From positions 1,550,001 through 1,614,000 of the forward strand of contig NZ_FTNQ01000001.1 of NCBI RefSeq assembly GCF_900156455.1: a DNA stretch of 64,000 nucleotides, read 5' to 3'. The notes under the pieces are model-generated. The model saw nothing but the letters and a program-made list of their open reading frames with translations, was not told the origin of the DNA and did not search any database. Shown piece by piece: positions 1 to 7,929 of the stretch. A program made the translations under genes and the position numbers. This DNA comes from Microbacterium sp. RURRCA19A. Lineage in GTDB: Bacteria > Actinomycetota > Actinomycetes > Actinomycetales > Microbacteriaceae. How positions within the stretch are numbered: the first letter of the stretch is position 1; every line of letters begins with the position of its first letter.

Positions 1-321
1 AGCGTGGACGTCACGGTCGAGGAGGGCTACGCCGCGGCGCGGCTCACCGCGATCCACACGCTCGGCATGATCCGCTACGCGGTCGGGTCGCTCGACAACG
101 TGGTGAGCCTGTCGCGCGCCCTGTGCTTCGTGGTCTGCCCTCCGGGGTTCGAGGACCTGCACCTCGTCTCCAACGGCGCGACCGACCTCTTCCTCGACGT
201 CTTCGGCGACGAGGTCGGGAGCGTGGGCCGCGCGTCGATCGGCGCCACGAGCCTCTCGCGCAACAACTGCTTCGAACTGTGGCTCAGTCTCGAGTGCGCA
301 CCGGAGACCCCCGCGGCATGA
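1..321 (+). CDS. RidA/YjgF family protein (3' part only)
   Basis: The frame is open from the first base, so the gene starts upstream of the window and only about 106 C-terminal residues are seen. The pattern matches the Rid (YjgF/YER057c) family: a segment around AAARLTAIHTLGMIRYAVGS, then a V-SLSRALCFV strand and a final G-x-TSLSRNNCFELWLSLECA stretch typical of the trimeric Rid fold. Family members hydrolyse reactive enamines or imines released by PLP enzymes and flavin oxidases. The stop overlaps the start of the MFS gene (ATGA), so the two are co-transcribed. A Rid protein would fit with the amine-oxidising cluster beginning at 5.6 kb, but that link is inference. The in-frame GTG at position 4 is unlikely to be the true start. 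Confidence 0.8.
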   Translation, partial: SVDVTVEEGYAAARLTAIHTLGMIRYAVGSLDNVVSLSRALCFVVCPPGFEDLHLVSNGATDLFLDVFGDEVGSVGRASIGATSLSRNNCFELWLSLECAPETPAA

Positions 322-1550
322 ACGGCACGCGGGACATCACCCGCACCGTGCCGTTCTGGCTGATCTTCGCCGCGTCCACGCTCGGCGGCATCACGAACTC
401 GGCCAGCACGCCCCTCATCCCCGTCTACGTCAGCGATGTGCTCGGCGGCGGCACGGAGCTCGCCGGGGCGATCATCTCGCTCGCCGCGGTCGCCTCGATG
501 CTGTCGATGCCGATCGCGGGCGTCCTGGGCGACCGCTTCGGCTACCGCCTGGTGGCGGTCATCGGCAGCGCCGTCGCTACCGCCGCGATGATCCTGCTGG
601 TGAGCATCCCGACCGTGTGGGGCGCGGGGCTCAGCCGCATCCTGTTCGGCCTCGGCGGCTCGGCCGCGGTGACGCTCCTCATGGCCTGGCTGGTGACGAT
701 GGCCTCGCCGGGCGAGCGCGGGAAGGCCCTCAGCATCTACGGCCTCAGCGTCTGGATCGGTCTGGCGCTCGGGCCGCCCCTCGGCACCGCGATCAACGCC
801 CTCGCCGACCCGCGGACGGTGTTCCTGATGTGCGCCGGCCTCGAGCTCGTCACCGGGCTGCTGATCCTCGCCCTCCCCCGCGTCCCGCGCCCTCTCCCCC
901 GCGCCGACGCGACACCGCGTCCGCGCGGACTCCGCGCCCTCTGGCGCGCCTTCCTGGCGGTCTGGACACCGGGTGTCGTGGCCGCGGCGGCCTGGTGCGG
1001 CGAGGGGCTCATGCTCGGCTTCCTCATCGTGCACCTCTCCTCCGCCGGCATCCCCGCGACGGGCATCACCGGTGCGGCCTCGGTGTTCGCCGTCTTCGCG
1101 GTGTCGGTCATCGTCGCGCGCCTGTTCCTCGCGAGCCTCCCCGACCGGATCGGTCCGCTGCGGGCGACGGCGATCTCGCTCGTCGCGCTCACCGCGGGGC
1201 TGGTCACTCTGGCCCTCGCCGGGAACTTCTGGGTCGCGTCGGTGGGCGCCGCGCTCATCGGCGTCGGCTTCTCGCCGCTGTACCCGTCGTTGACGATGCT
1301 CGCCACGCGCGGACTCCATCCCGAGAACCGCGCCCTTGGCGTGGGGCTGTTCTCGAGCTTCACGAGCATCGGTTACGGCGGCGGCGCCATCATCGGCGGC
1401 GCCGTGATCGCCACGGCCCCCTCGATGTGGGCGTTCCTCCTCGTCGCGGGGCTGCAGCTGGTGGCGCTCGCCGTCCTCGTGATCTTCACGCGCGACGACT
1501 CGCCCCGGACGCCGACGGATGCCATCGAGCCCCGGGATCCTGCCGCCTGA
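318..1550 (+). CDS. MFS transporter
   Basis: A 410-residue membrane protein with about 12 hydrophobic helices, the usual length for a major facilitator. The motif between helices 2 and 3 reads GVLGDRFGYRL, the classical MFS loop signature, and a second half-repeat follows a charged central loop rich in P and R near residue 195. The start codon at 318 overlaps the stop of the upstream RidA gene; a start further upstream in the same frame would run through that gene. It probably exports or imports a small metabolite by proton coupling. The substrate cannot be read from the sequence. Its linkage to a Rid protein suggests amino-acid or amine metabolism. Confidence 0.88.
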   Translation: MNGTRDITRTVPFWLIFAASTLGGITNSASTPLIPVYVSDVLGGGTELAGAIISLAAVASMLSMPIAGVLGDRFGYRLVAVIGSAVATAAMILLVSIPTVWGAGLSRILFGLGGSAAVTLLMAWLVTMASPGERGKALSIYGLSVWIGLALGPPLGTAINALADPRTVFLMCAGLELVTGLLILALPRVPRPLPRADATPRPRGLRALWRAFLAVWTPGVVAAAAWCGEGLMLGFLIVHLSSAGIPATGITGAASVFAVFAVSVIVARLFLASLPDRIGPLRATAISLVALTAGLVTLALAGNFWVASVGAALIGVGFSPLYPSLTMLATRGLHPENRALGVGLFSSFTSIGYGGGAIIGGAVIATAPSMWAFLLVAGLQLVALAVLVIFTRDDSPRTPTDAIEPRDPAA

Positions 1551-1563
1551 CGCGGGCCCGCGC

Positions 1564-1640
1564 TCACCAGAGCCGCGAGCGCTTCACCGGCAGCAGGTCG
1601 TGCATCGCCACAGCTGGCTACCGTGTTCCTGCACCACTCC
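1564..1640 (-). pseudogene. Remnant of a cytidine deaminase 3' end
   Basis: The minus strand from 1611 to 1564 encodes VAMHDLLPVKRSRLW followed by a TGA stop. The end of the intact deaminase gene at 5618-5665 encodes VAMGDLLPAKRLRLW plus stop, so 12 of 15 residues match. At the DNA level 1563-1611 matches 5617-5665 at 40 of 49 positions by hand alignment, beginning with 14 identical bases. Weaker similarity with a small length difference continues to about 1640. No further coding capacity survives upstream of it. It is best read as the displaced end of a related deaminase gene left behind when the accessory block 1.6-5.6 kb arrived. Confidence 0.6.
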
Positions 1641-1854
1641 CATGACGCCACGCCACTACGTTCCTTCGCACCTCGCAGCCGGCGTCGCTGACCAGCGCGC
1701 CAGCGAGACTGAGCTCACTGCATCGCTATCAATCGCTGATGCACCGAAAAGTCCTCAACATCGCCCACGATAGATGCCGAGCGGCGCGGCAGGCGGAGCA
1801 TCCATAGACTTCTCTCGTGCCCCGAAAGCTCTCCCCTACGAAGCAGGGCGTTCG

Positions 1855-2562
1855 ATGGGCGTAGACAACCCCTTCCCCGAAGAGCATCCACACACGGGGT
1901 GGGCTGCGGCCGTCGGCGGCGCCATACTTCAATCGATACCGTTCGCAGGCCCAATAGCAGCGACACTCACCACGGAAGCAATCCGACAGGCTCACGGTCG
2001 ACGGGTAGAAGAGTGGGCGGCGATGGTGAGCGCCCGTCTCGATTCGCTGGAACGCGACGGGGTTCATGTCGACGTGACAGCCCCCGAGTTCCTAGCCAGT
2101 CTCCCTCGCCTGCAACGGGCAGCGAACGAGACAGCCGATTCAGAAAAGCGACAACTCCTTGCGCTGGCCGCCGCTCACTCCGGCCCTTGGTCCCCTGTTC
2201 CATACTCGCGGCGAGCCGAGTTCGTCGAGTTGGTCTCCTCCTTGACCCCGGCGGAAATTTCCGTGGTCGCCTGGTGCGACGACGTTCGAGACCCGGACGG
2301 ACTGTGGCCGGATGCATACGAGGGTCTGAGCCTGACGTATAGCGGCATCTTCGCGACGAAGGACGAAGAAAGCCCTGACATCCGAGTATGGATCACGAGT
2401 GCCACGGGGGTACCTGCGGAGGATGCGTGGAGGATCTTCCTCGCCGTATCGGCTCGAGGTCTCCTCGAAGATCCTCGCGCCCAGAGCTTCCCCGCACTCC
2501 TTCACCGATTTACCACCAACTTCGGCCACGAGTTCGTGCAGTTCCTTCGATCGACCACCTGA
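1855..2562 (+). CDS. Hypothetical protein with one hydrophobic helix
   Basis: I do not recognise this 235-residue protein. A Gly/Ala-rich hydrophobic stretch (WAAAVGGAILQSIPFAGPIA, about residues 15-34) could be a membrane segment or buried helix. It is followed by a charged helical region with many R and E residues and a C-terminal part rich in aromatic residues. The ATG at 1855 is preferred because it precedes the acidic MGVDNPFPEEHP segment; an in-frame ATG at 1774 would add 27 residues. Base composition is less GC-rich than the flanking core genes, as for the next four genes, which suggests horizontal acquisition. It lies 40 bp upstream of another unknown gene and could be co-transcribed with it. 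Confidence 0.6.
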   Translation: MGVDNPFPEEHPHTGWAAAVGGAILQSIPFAGPIAATLTTEAIRQAHGRRVEEWAAMVSARLDSLERDGVHVDVTAPEFLASLPRLQRAANETADSEKRQLLALAAAHSGPWSPVPYSRRAEFVELVSSLTPAEISVVAWCDDVRDPDGLWPDAYEGLSLTYSGIFATKDEESPDIRVWITSATGVPAEDAWRIFLAVSARGLLEDPRAQSFPALLHRFTTNFGHEFVQFLRSTT

Positions 2563-2601
2563 CCCCTCGGCGCCCACTCGACGTCGCGATAGATTCCGGT
2601 C

Positions 2602-3390
2602 ATGGGGATGACGGACTCGCAGCGCCAGGCAATCACGCAGATGCTCGACACAGCGGAGGATCTTGACCGGTGGCGGCTTCGAGCTCACCGCATCGAGCAA
2701 CCGGAGCGAGGTAGCGATCTCGCGCAGGACGACCAGATCTTCGAGTGGATGCCGATCAGCGAAGTAGTGCGACTCTCCCTGGTCGCGTCGGGCGAGCATC
2801 TCCGGCTCGCCCTGGATGCCGTCAAGGCAGAGCAGCTGTACCCGTCCTCGCATTTCACCGTTCTCCGTGGTGCTCTCGTCGGAGCTTCGCAAGCGGTCTG
2901 GATACTGGCACCCGACGAGCAGGTCGCGCGTCGCGAGCGGGGCCTCACGGTGATCGCAGAGATGTATGCCCAGATGGGCAAGTACTACAACTTCCTCGAG
3001 ACCACGGCGCTCGAGGCCGACGACCAGACTCGACTGAGCGACCAAAAGCTGTGGTTGGCCGAACGTAGCGCACAGGTTGCGGCGCGAAAGAACACCGGAG
3101 CAACACTCAATCTCACCGACGTAATCGGTAGCGCCGTCGACACCACCTTCCCCGATAGACGCGCGCGTGAAGCCCTCCGTGGGCTATGGCGACAGATGAG
3201 CGCAGACGCCCATGTGCTCGGCTGGTCAATGTTCCAGAGAGCGACCTTCGGCCCCCCGGATCGACGCACCGGTCTCGGCGAGGGCAAAGCCGGCGGCGTG
3301 CCGGAGCTCGTTGCAGAGCCATTCCTTGGCTCCTACCGCCTCCTGAAGCGCGGCTGGTCCCTCTTCGATCAACGCTGTGAGGCCCGGTAG
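2602..3390 (+). CDS. Hypothetical protein, mostly helical
   Basis: A 262-residue soluble protein with no signal peptide or membrane segment. It is predicted to be almost all alpha-helical, with a conserved-looking core around RLSLVASGEHLRLALDAVKA and LRGALVGASQAVWILAPDE, and a second helical block near RALRGLWRQMSADAHVLGWS. I cannot assign a domain; the pattern of His and Arg in helices (SADAHVLGW) recalls uncharacterised actinobacterial proteins with a HEPN-like helical architecture, but no clear R-x4-6-H motif is present. Two ATG codons lie close together at the start (MGM); SD signals are weak. It belongs to the low-GC accessory block and follows the previous hypothetical gene in the same direction. 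Confidence 0.6.
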   Translation: MGMTDSQRQAITQMLDTAEDLDRWRLRAHRIEQPERGSDLAQDDQIFEWMPISEVVRLSLVASGEHLRLALDAVKAEQLYPSSHFTVLRGALVGASQAVWILAPDEQVARRERGLTVIAEMYAQMGKYYNFLETTALEADDQTRLSDQKLWLAERSAQVAARKNTGATLNLTDVIGSAVDTTFPDRRAREALRGLWRQMSADAHVLGWSMFQRATFGPPDRRTGLGEGKAGGVPELVAEPFLGSYRLLKRGWSLFDQRCEAR

Positions 3391-3488
3391 CAGCTGCAGG
3401 CGCACGCCTCGGAAGAAATGAGACTCCCCCCGGCGCGAAACGTACGCCCGACAACGCACAACGTTAGTCATCGCTGCGGCGAGCCAAC

Positions 3489-3947
3489 TTATGCGCGTCG
3501 AGACTGGTTTGCCGCGTTGATGAGGTAGGAAGCGCGGAGCGCGATGGCGTACCTCGTGTCGCTTGACAGTTTTTGCGGGTCTCTAGAGGCAAGGATCAGG
3601 TCATCCAGGTCTAGGCCGGTGAGCCTGGCTACATTCTCGAGACTGAGGTGACACTCGACCGTCAAAGACTGGAGGATGCCTAGGAGACGTTCATCGTCGT
3701 CGATGTCGAGGCCGTATGTGAGTTGAGCCGAGAGCATTGACAGACGCGTGGTTTCCTCCGGTGAAAGTACCCGCTCATCCGCTACCAGCCCTCCGTTAGT
3801 TGGCGCGTCATAGTCCAGCAAACGGGACAGTGATCGAGCTTCGATTCGAGTGATGGCGCTCAGCGCTTCCTCTGATATTCGCCCCTCCGCGATCAGTCGG
3901 CGTAGATCAGATGCGACGCTTCCATCCGGTGTTGTCATACCGTCCAT
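3489..3947 (-). CDS. Tandem helix-turn-helix-like protein
   Basis: A 152-residue acidic protein. The N-terminal third (ASDLRRLIAEGRISEEAL) looks like a helix-turn-helix or similar tri-helical unit. After a linker, the C-terminal part contains another HTH-like unit (LSLENVARLTGLDLDDLI) and ends with helical YLINAANQSRRA. It may bind DNA or regulate the upstream secreted-protein gene; this is inferred from fold impression and position only. The ATG at 3947 has an AGGCGG upstream; a second ATG lies three codons in, and longer starts would run into the terminator region. It sits downstream of a clear hairpin terminator that follows the secreted-protein gene, so its expression may depend on readthrough or its own promoter. 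Confidence 0.6.
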   Translation of the reverse strand: MDGMTTPDGSVASDLRRLIAEGRISEEALSAITRIEARSLSRLLDYDAPTNGGLVADERVLSPEETTRLSMLSAQLTYGLDIDDDERLLGILQSLTVECHLSLENVARLTGLDLDDLILASRDPQKLSSDTRYAIALRASYLINAANQSRRA

Positions 3948-3966
3948 CGTGCCGCCTGCCGGTGCG

Positions 3967-4007
3967 ACAAGAAAGGGGGCCCCGGCGTCTTGCCTGCCTG
4001 GCCCCCT
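3967..4007 (-). terminator. Rho-independent terminator after the secreted-protein gene
   Basis: On the minus strand AGGGGGCC (4007-4000) pairs perfectly with GGCCCCCT (3981-3974) and is followed by TTTCTTGT, a T-rich tail. It lies 18-58 bp after the stop of the secreted protein and just ahead of the next minus-strand gene. Confidence 0.65.
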
Positions 4008-4024
4008 CACCTGCGCTGCCCGAT

Positions 4025-4597
4025 CTATCCCAAGTACTTGTAGATCGTGTTGTTCGGCCCCGTCCAGGCGCACTGGCCCCAGAAGTTGCTCGCGGCTCCC
4101 GACAGCGTTCCCGAGTACCTGTGGCCATAGAGTCTGCTCGTCGAGGCCCGGCCCGAGAACCCCGATGCGATTTCGCTGCCGCCACCGAAGCCGCTGGTGA
4201 GATCGGTGGTAGAGAACGTTCCGAGGAAGCTACCCCCGAAGCCCTCTGCGCAGGGGGCATTGACCGCCCAATAGTAATAGCCGCCTGTCGCCGTCACCTC
4301 GATCGTTCCCCCGTTCCCGGGGTAGACCGCGTTCGGAGCAACGGTTCCCGGTGCTCCCGGGGACTGGACTGCCTGCATACCGAACGTGACCGTTTCGCCC
4401 TCTTCCAGCGTCTGCGTCTCGCCGTTGACAGTAAGGACGTAGGTGTCCGCATCCGGCTCGGCGGCGACAGCGGCCGGCGCGATCGCGAAGATCGAGCCCG
4501 CCATGATCGTCGCGGCGGCAGCGCCCAGAGCGCACCTGAGGCCACGCTTCGTGGGGAGCAGCTGACGGCTCTTCTTGTCGTTGCTTGGAACTCGCAT
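4025..4597 (-). CDS. Secreted protein, possible bacteriocin-like exported peptide
   Basis: A 190-residue protein with a Sec signal peptide. A basic N-terminus (MRVPSNDKKS...TKRG) leads into a hydrophobic core (ALGAAAATIMAGSIFAIA) and a probable cleavage site near AVAA, about residue 46. The mature part of about 144 residues is rich in Gly, Ser, Thr, Tyr and Trp, with two cysteines (NAPCAEG and WGQCAWTG) that could form a disulphide. A GGAGG six bases before the ATG at 4597 sets the start; the ATG two codons upstream lies too close to that SD. It is preceded by an XRE regulator gene and followed by a terminator. This gene order resembles actinobacterial loci that encode small exported proteins such as lactococcin-972-like bacteriocins, but no diagnostic motif of that family is seen. 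Confidence 0.65.
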   Translation of the reverse strand: MRVPSNDKKSRQLLPTKRGLRCALGAAAATIMAGSIFAIAPAAVAAEPDADTYVLTVNGETQTLEEGETVTFGMQAVQSPGAPGTVAPNAVYPGNGGTIEVTATGGYYYWAVNAPCAEGFGGSFLGTFSTTDLTSGFGGGSEIASGFSGRASTSRLYGHRYSGTLSGAASNFWGQCAWTGPNNTIYKYLG

Positions 4598-4736
4598 GAA
4601 CATCCTCCAGGGGGGGTGGACGTCCCGTTGGACGCCTCTCGCGAGGACGCTAACTGCGTATGCGAGATCGATCCAGCAACTCTGACTGCTTGCCGGCGAG
4701 AGCAATTGAAATTGTCCCCGGACGAATGTCCTCCGA

Positions 4737-4994
4737 CTACACCGGCAGCTCAGGGGGAGCAACTTCTAGTGCATGAAACACACGCATGAGAGTCATGAGG
4801 GTGGGGTTGGCCGAACCGCCCGATGGCGACTGACCGCGTTCAAGACATCCGCACGTATACGTCGCTATCCCGGCCGCCTGCGCCACCTGCTCCTGAGAGA
4901 GCCCGCGGTCTACACGTATCCTCTTCAGCGTGGTGCCGAGGCGAGTCGCCACGCGCTCGGCATCCGCAAAGCCACCCTCATTGATGCGCGACAT
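4737..4994 (-). CDS. XRE-family transcriptional regulator
   Basis: A compact 85-residue helix-turn-helix protein. After a short N-terminal helix (FADAERVATRLGTTLKRIRV), the HTH reads GLSQEQVAQAAGIATYTCGC followed by LERGQ, which matches the XRE/Cro-CI recognition unit, and the protein ends shortly after the fifth helix. The ATG at 4994 is chosen because the preceding 44 codons of the open frame lack homology-like character; a G-rich SD (GGGGGA) lies upstream. It is the promoter-proximal gene of the cassette with the secreted protein (139 bp gap) and probably controls that gene. It may sense nothing more than DNA, as there is no ligand domain. Confidence 0.75.
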   Translation of the reverse strand: MSRINEGGFADAERVATRLGTTLKRIRVDRGLSQEQVAQAAGIATYTCGCLERGQSPSGGSANPTLMTLMRVFHALEVAPPELPV

Positions 4995-5617
4995 CGTGAA
5001 TCCCCCAGCTGCCAAGACTCGTTCGACCACGTCCCATCGATTGCAATCGCGACGCCCCCTACTCGAACATTTCACGCAGGTGCGGTAGGCGTCAAGATTG
5101 CCTGGAGGGATCGAACAACGCAGCAAAGCTCGACTGTCCGACTCACCTCGAGTCGCTGGGAGAGACTCTGATCCTTCGACACCACGCGGTGGATTCGCTG
5201 GAGCCCTGGGAAAACGGAGGGCCTCAGATCTAGCCGGCCGACTGGGGTTCTGGAGGCTTGGACCGCGGCCCGTTCTCTCGGTGTCTTACATCGTTTCCCT
5301 TGCAAGACGTCTCACCACTCCCGCGCGCCCCGTCGGATCGGCCGCGACTTCCCGCACCGCGCGATTCTCGAAACTACGTGTCGCAACCGCCTGAGGTCTT
5401 CATGGCGCTGGGCGTTGGTTATGAGACAGGGAAGAGGTCGAACACCACCAAGCTCATCGACTGCGCGCCTGCCAACGAAAACGCAGACCACCGACCGACA
5501 AGAGGCGGATCTGGAGGCCGTCGGCGTCCGCCGCGATGACCTCGACGTCGACCACGGCGTCCAACCGCAGGCCACGAAGGCCGCTCCGGCGGCACCCTTC
5601 CTGGTTTGCCACGCCCC
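4995..5617. other. Gene-poor stretch at the right edge of the accessory block
   Basis: About 620 bp without a gene I can support. Several short frames exist on both strands, but none has a convincing start, length or motif. The minus-strand frame at 5454-5570 encodes a plausible hydrophilic and hydrophobic mixture ending in RFRWQARSR and could be a decayed gene end. The stretch contains the promoter region of the XRE gene at its left end and ends exactly at the deaminase stop codon. Confidence 0.4.
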
Positions 5618-6013
5618 TCACCAGAGCCGCAGCCGCTTCGCGGGGAGCAGGTCCCCCATCGCCACGGCCACCGTGTCGGTGCCGCGGGTGATCCAGACGC
5701 GGGCGTCCGGCCAGTAGTCGGTGAGCAGTTCGGCGCAGACGCCGCACGGCTCGATCACGTGCTCGCTACCGCCCGGGCGGCGCAGCACGCTCACCCCGGC
5801 CACAACGGTCCCGGCGGAAGCGATCACGTTCCCCGCGGCGACGCCCTCGGCGCACACCGAGGAGCGGCGCGCCGAACCGTCGACGTGCACGCCCGTGACG
5901 ATGCGGCCGTCGGCCAGTCGGAACGCCGCGACGACCTCGTGCCGGCCCTCGCGGTAGACCGCGGCGAGCTGCGCCCGCGCGGCCTCCAGCAGCTCGGCAT
6001 CCGCGTCGGACAT
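5618..6013 (-). CDS. Cytidine deaminase-like protein
   Basis: A 131-residue protein of the cytidine deaminase fold, the normal length for a tetrameric CDA. The zinc-site signature is present in two parts: CAEGVAAGN in the place of the C/H-A-E motif, and PCGVCAELL for the PCxxC motif. It would hydrolytically deaminate a cytidine-like or related amino-heterocycle; blasticidin-S-type deaminases have the same layout, so the substrate is open. The ATG at 6013 lies 32 bp after the amidohydrolase gene; a GTG at 6049 in frame would overlap that gene's stop (GTGA) and is a real alternative. It is the last gene of the operon read from 9678. Its 3' end is the junction with the accessory block. Confidence 0.8.
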   Translation of the reverse strand: MSDADAELLEAARAQLAAVYREGRHEVVAAFRLADGRIVTGVHVDGSARRSSVCAEGVAAGNVIASAGTVVAGVSVLRRPGGSEHVIEPCGVCAELLTDYWPDARVWITRGTDTVAVAMGDLLPAKRLRLW

Positions 6014-6045
6014 TTCCGCGGGACGCCCGAGCGGCGGCCGGTGGG

Positions 6046-6816
6046 TCACACCGGCACCGCGATGCGCATGATGCGGGCGTAGTTGCCACCCTCCACCAGC
6101 GCGCGGTCCGCCTCGTCTGGAATCGCCTTCGCGATCTTCATGCGCTCGAGGTCGAAGTCCGACCCCGGCCACTCCGAGCCCATCAGGATCTTCTCGGGTC
6201 CGAGCCGCGCGTACGCGCGCTTGACGTCGGCCATGAGGGTCGCGGAGGTCTCGAGGTAGACGTTCTCGCGCCGCTCGGCGACGATGATCGCCTCGGGCAC
6301 GTTCCATACCGCGCCCATGTGCGCGATGATCGTCGGCACGTCGGGGTGGTCCTTCGCGATCTCCTCGATCGAGAACGGCGCGCAGAAGGCGTCGTCGAGG
6401 GCGTTGATGATCACGGCCATCCCGTTGGCGGCGCACGCGCGGAACACCGGGTCGAGCAGACCGTGGTCGGCGACGTGGTACCCGTGCATGCTCGGGTGGA
6501 GCTTCAGACCCCGGATGCCGGCATCCGCGAGCCGCTGGATCTCCTGGACCGCGTCGTCGGCCTGCGGCATCACCTGACCGAACCCGATGAACCGGTCGGG
6601 GTGGGCGTCCTGCAGCCCGATGATGAAGTCGTTCTCGATGCGCTGCGCGAGCGAGCACACCATCGCCATGTCGACGCCGGCGGCATCCATGCGGGAGAGG
6701 ATGCGTTGCGGGTCGAACGGGACGTGCGCCGGCGGCTCCTCGCCCGGACGCGCGCCGGTGAGGTAGTCGGAACGGCCCCGGACGTCTTGCGTCGTGTTGT
6801 AGGCGTCGATGATCAT
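6046..6816 (-). CDS. Amidohydrolase-2 family metal-dependent hydrolase
   Basis: A 256-residue TIM-barrel hydrolase or decarboxylase of the PF04909 type. It starts MIIDAYNTTQ, a variant of the usual D-x-H-x-H strand in which the His residues are not conserved. Later blocks match the family: a GFGQVMPQ strand, GIRGLKLHPSMHGY, IIAHMGAVWN with a metal-site His, and the C-terminal ILMGSEWPGSD. Relatives include 2-amino-3-carboxymuconate semialdehyde decarboxylase and 4-oxalomesaconate hydratase. The ATG at 6816 has GAGGA six bases upstream; the GTG two codons earlier is too close to it. It lies between the ABC ATPase and the deaminase in one operon. Confidence 0.8.
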   Translation of the reverse strand: MIIDAYNTTQDVRGRSDYLTGARPGEEPPAHVPFDPQRILSRMDAAGVDMAMVCSLAQRIENDFIIGLQDAHPDRFIGFGQVMPQADDAVQEIQRLADAGIRGLKLHPSMHGYHVADHGLLDPVFRACAANGMAVIINALDDAFCAPFSIEEIAKDHPDVPTIIAHMGAVWNVPEAIIVAERRENVYLETSATLMADVKRAYARLGPEKILMGSEWPGSDFDLERMKIAKAIPDEADRALVEGGNYARIMRIAVPV

Positions 6817-6870
6817 GGGCACTCCTCGCGGGGGATGCGAGCCGTCCGGCTCGGGGAAGGGGATCCGGGT

Positions 6871-7929
6871 TCAGACCGGTACGGGGATCGCGGCCGTCGC
6901 GACGGCCTCGATGAGGTGGACGCGCTCGGGGGTGCGGCACGCCAGACGCACGTGCGACCCCACGGCGAGGGCGGACAGGTCCGTCGACGGGGAGAGGGAG
7001 GCGACGACCTTGCGTCCGTACGGCGTCACGAGTTCGAGGCGGTAGCGCGAGCCCTGGAAGCTCACGAGTCGTACGACCCCCTCGACCGACCACGCCGGCG
7101 TGCCCTCGCCGGGGGCGACGACGCTCATGTCCTCCGGGCGCAGCACCGCGGTGGCATCCACGATCAGACCGGAGGTGTCATCGACGAGCACGCCGTCGGA
7201 CACCGGGAGGAGGTTCGCTTCGCCGAGGAAGCTCGCCACATAGGCGTTCACCGGACGGCGGTAGAGGTCCTCGGGCGTGGCGACCTGCACCAGCCGCCCC
7301 TCGTGCATGATCGCGACGCGGTCCGACATCGTCAGCGCCTCCGTCTGGTCGTGGGTGACCGAGACGGTCGTGATCCCGACCTTGCGCTGGATGCGGGTGA
7401 TCTCCACCTGCATCTGCTCGCGCAGCTGCTTGTCGAGGGCGGCCATCGGCTCGTCCAGGAGCAGGATGCCGGGGCTGGCGGCGAGTGCGCGGGCCAGGGC
7501 GACGCGCTGACGCTGTCCGCCCGAGAGCGACGCCGGCGAGCGATCGGCCATGCCGGGGAGCTGCACGAGCGACAGCATCTCCTCGGCGACCGCGCGACGT
7601 TCCTTGACCGGACGGCGGGCCGCGAGCAGCGGGAAGGCGACGTTGTCGCCGATGTTCAGGTGCGGGAACAGCGCGTACGACTGGAACACGACGCCGACGT
7701 TCCGCTTCTGCGGGGCGAGGCGTTCGACGTTCTTCCCGTCGAAGGCGACGTGACCGGCATCCACCGCCTGGAGTCCCGCGATGACGTTCAACAGCGTCGA
7801 CTTGCCGCTGCCGCTGGCGCCCAGGAGCGTGACGAACTCGCCCGGCTGGACGTCGAGGGAGACGCCCTTGAGCACGTGGTTCGCGCCGAGGGTGACCTCG
7901 ACGTCGGTGACGGAGAGTGCGACGGTCAT
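6871..7929 (-). CDS. ABC transporter ATP-binding protein, PotA type
   Basis: A 352-residue importer ATPase that energises uptake by the two neighbouring permeases. Visible motifs: Walker A GASGSGKST at about residues 37-45, Q-loop VFQSYALF, signature LSGGQRQR, Walker B ILLLDEPMAALD and H-loop VTHDQTEA. A C-terminal TOBE-like regulatory domain contains LRPEDMSV. This length and architecture are those of spermidine/putrescine and 2-aminoethylphosphonate importers. Its ATG overlaps the stop of the upstream permease gene (ATGA), so translation is coupled. Regulation is expected from the GGATCC-pair promoter at 9758-9793. Confidence 0.92.
   Translation of the reverse strand: MTVALSVTDVEVTLGANHVLKGVSLDVQPGEFVTLLGASGSGKSTLLNVIAGLQAVDAGHVAFDGKNVERLAPQKRNVGVVFQSYALFPHLNIGDNVAFPLLAARRPVKERRAVAEEMLSLVQLPGMADRSPASLSGGQRQRVALARALAASPGILLLDEPMAALDKQLREQMQVEITRIQRKVGITTVSVTHDQTEALTMSDRVAIMHEGRLVQVATPEDLYRRPVNAYVASFLGEANLLPVSDGVLVDDTSGLIVDATAVLRPEDMSVVAPGEGTPAWSVEGVVRLVSFQGSRYRLELVTPYGRKVVASLSPSTDLSALAVGSHVRLACRTPERVHLIEAVATAAIPVPV

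Noticed and set aside
1563..5665. Direct evidence for an integrative element with integrase
   Set aside because: No recombinase or integrase motif is found in the block, so only the repeat and composition support insertion.
6861..6866. GGATCC between the amidohydrolase and ABC ATPase genes
   Set aside because: Unpaired and within an operon, with G/C-rich flanks unlike the A/T-rich flanks of sites A-D.
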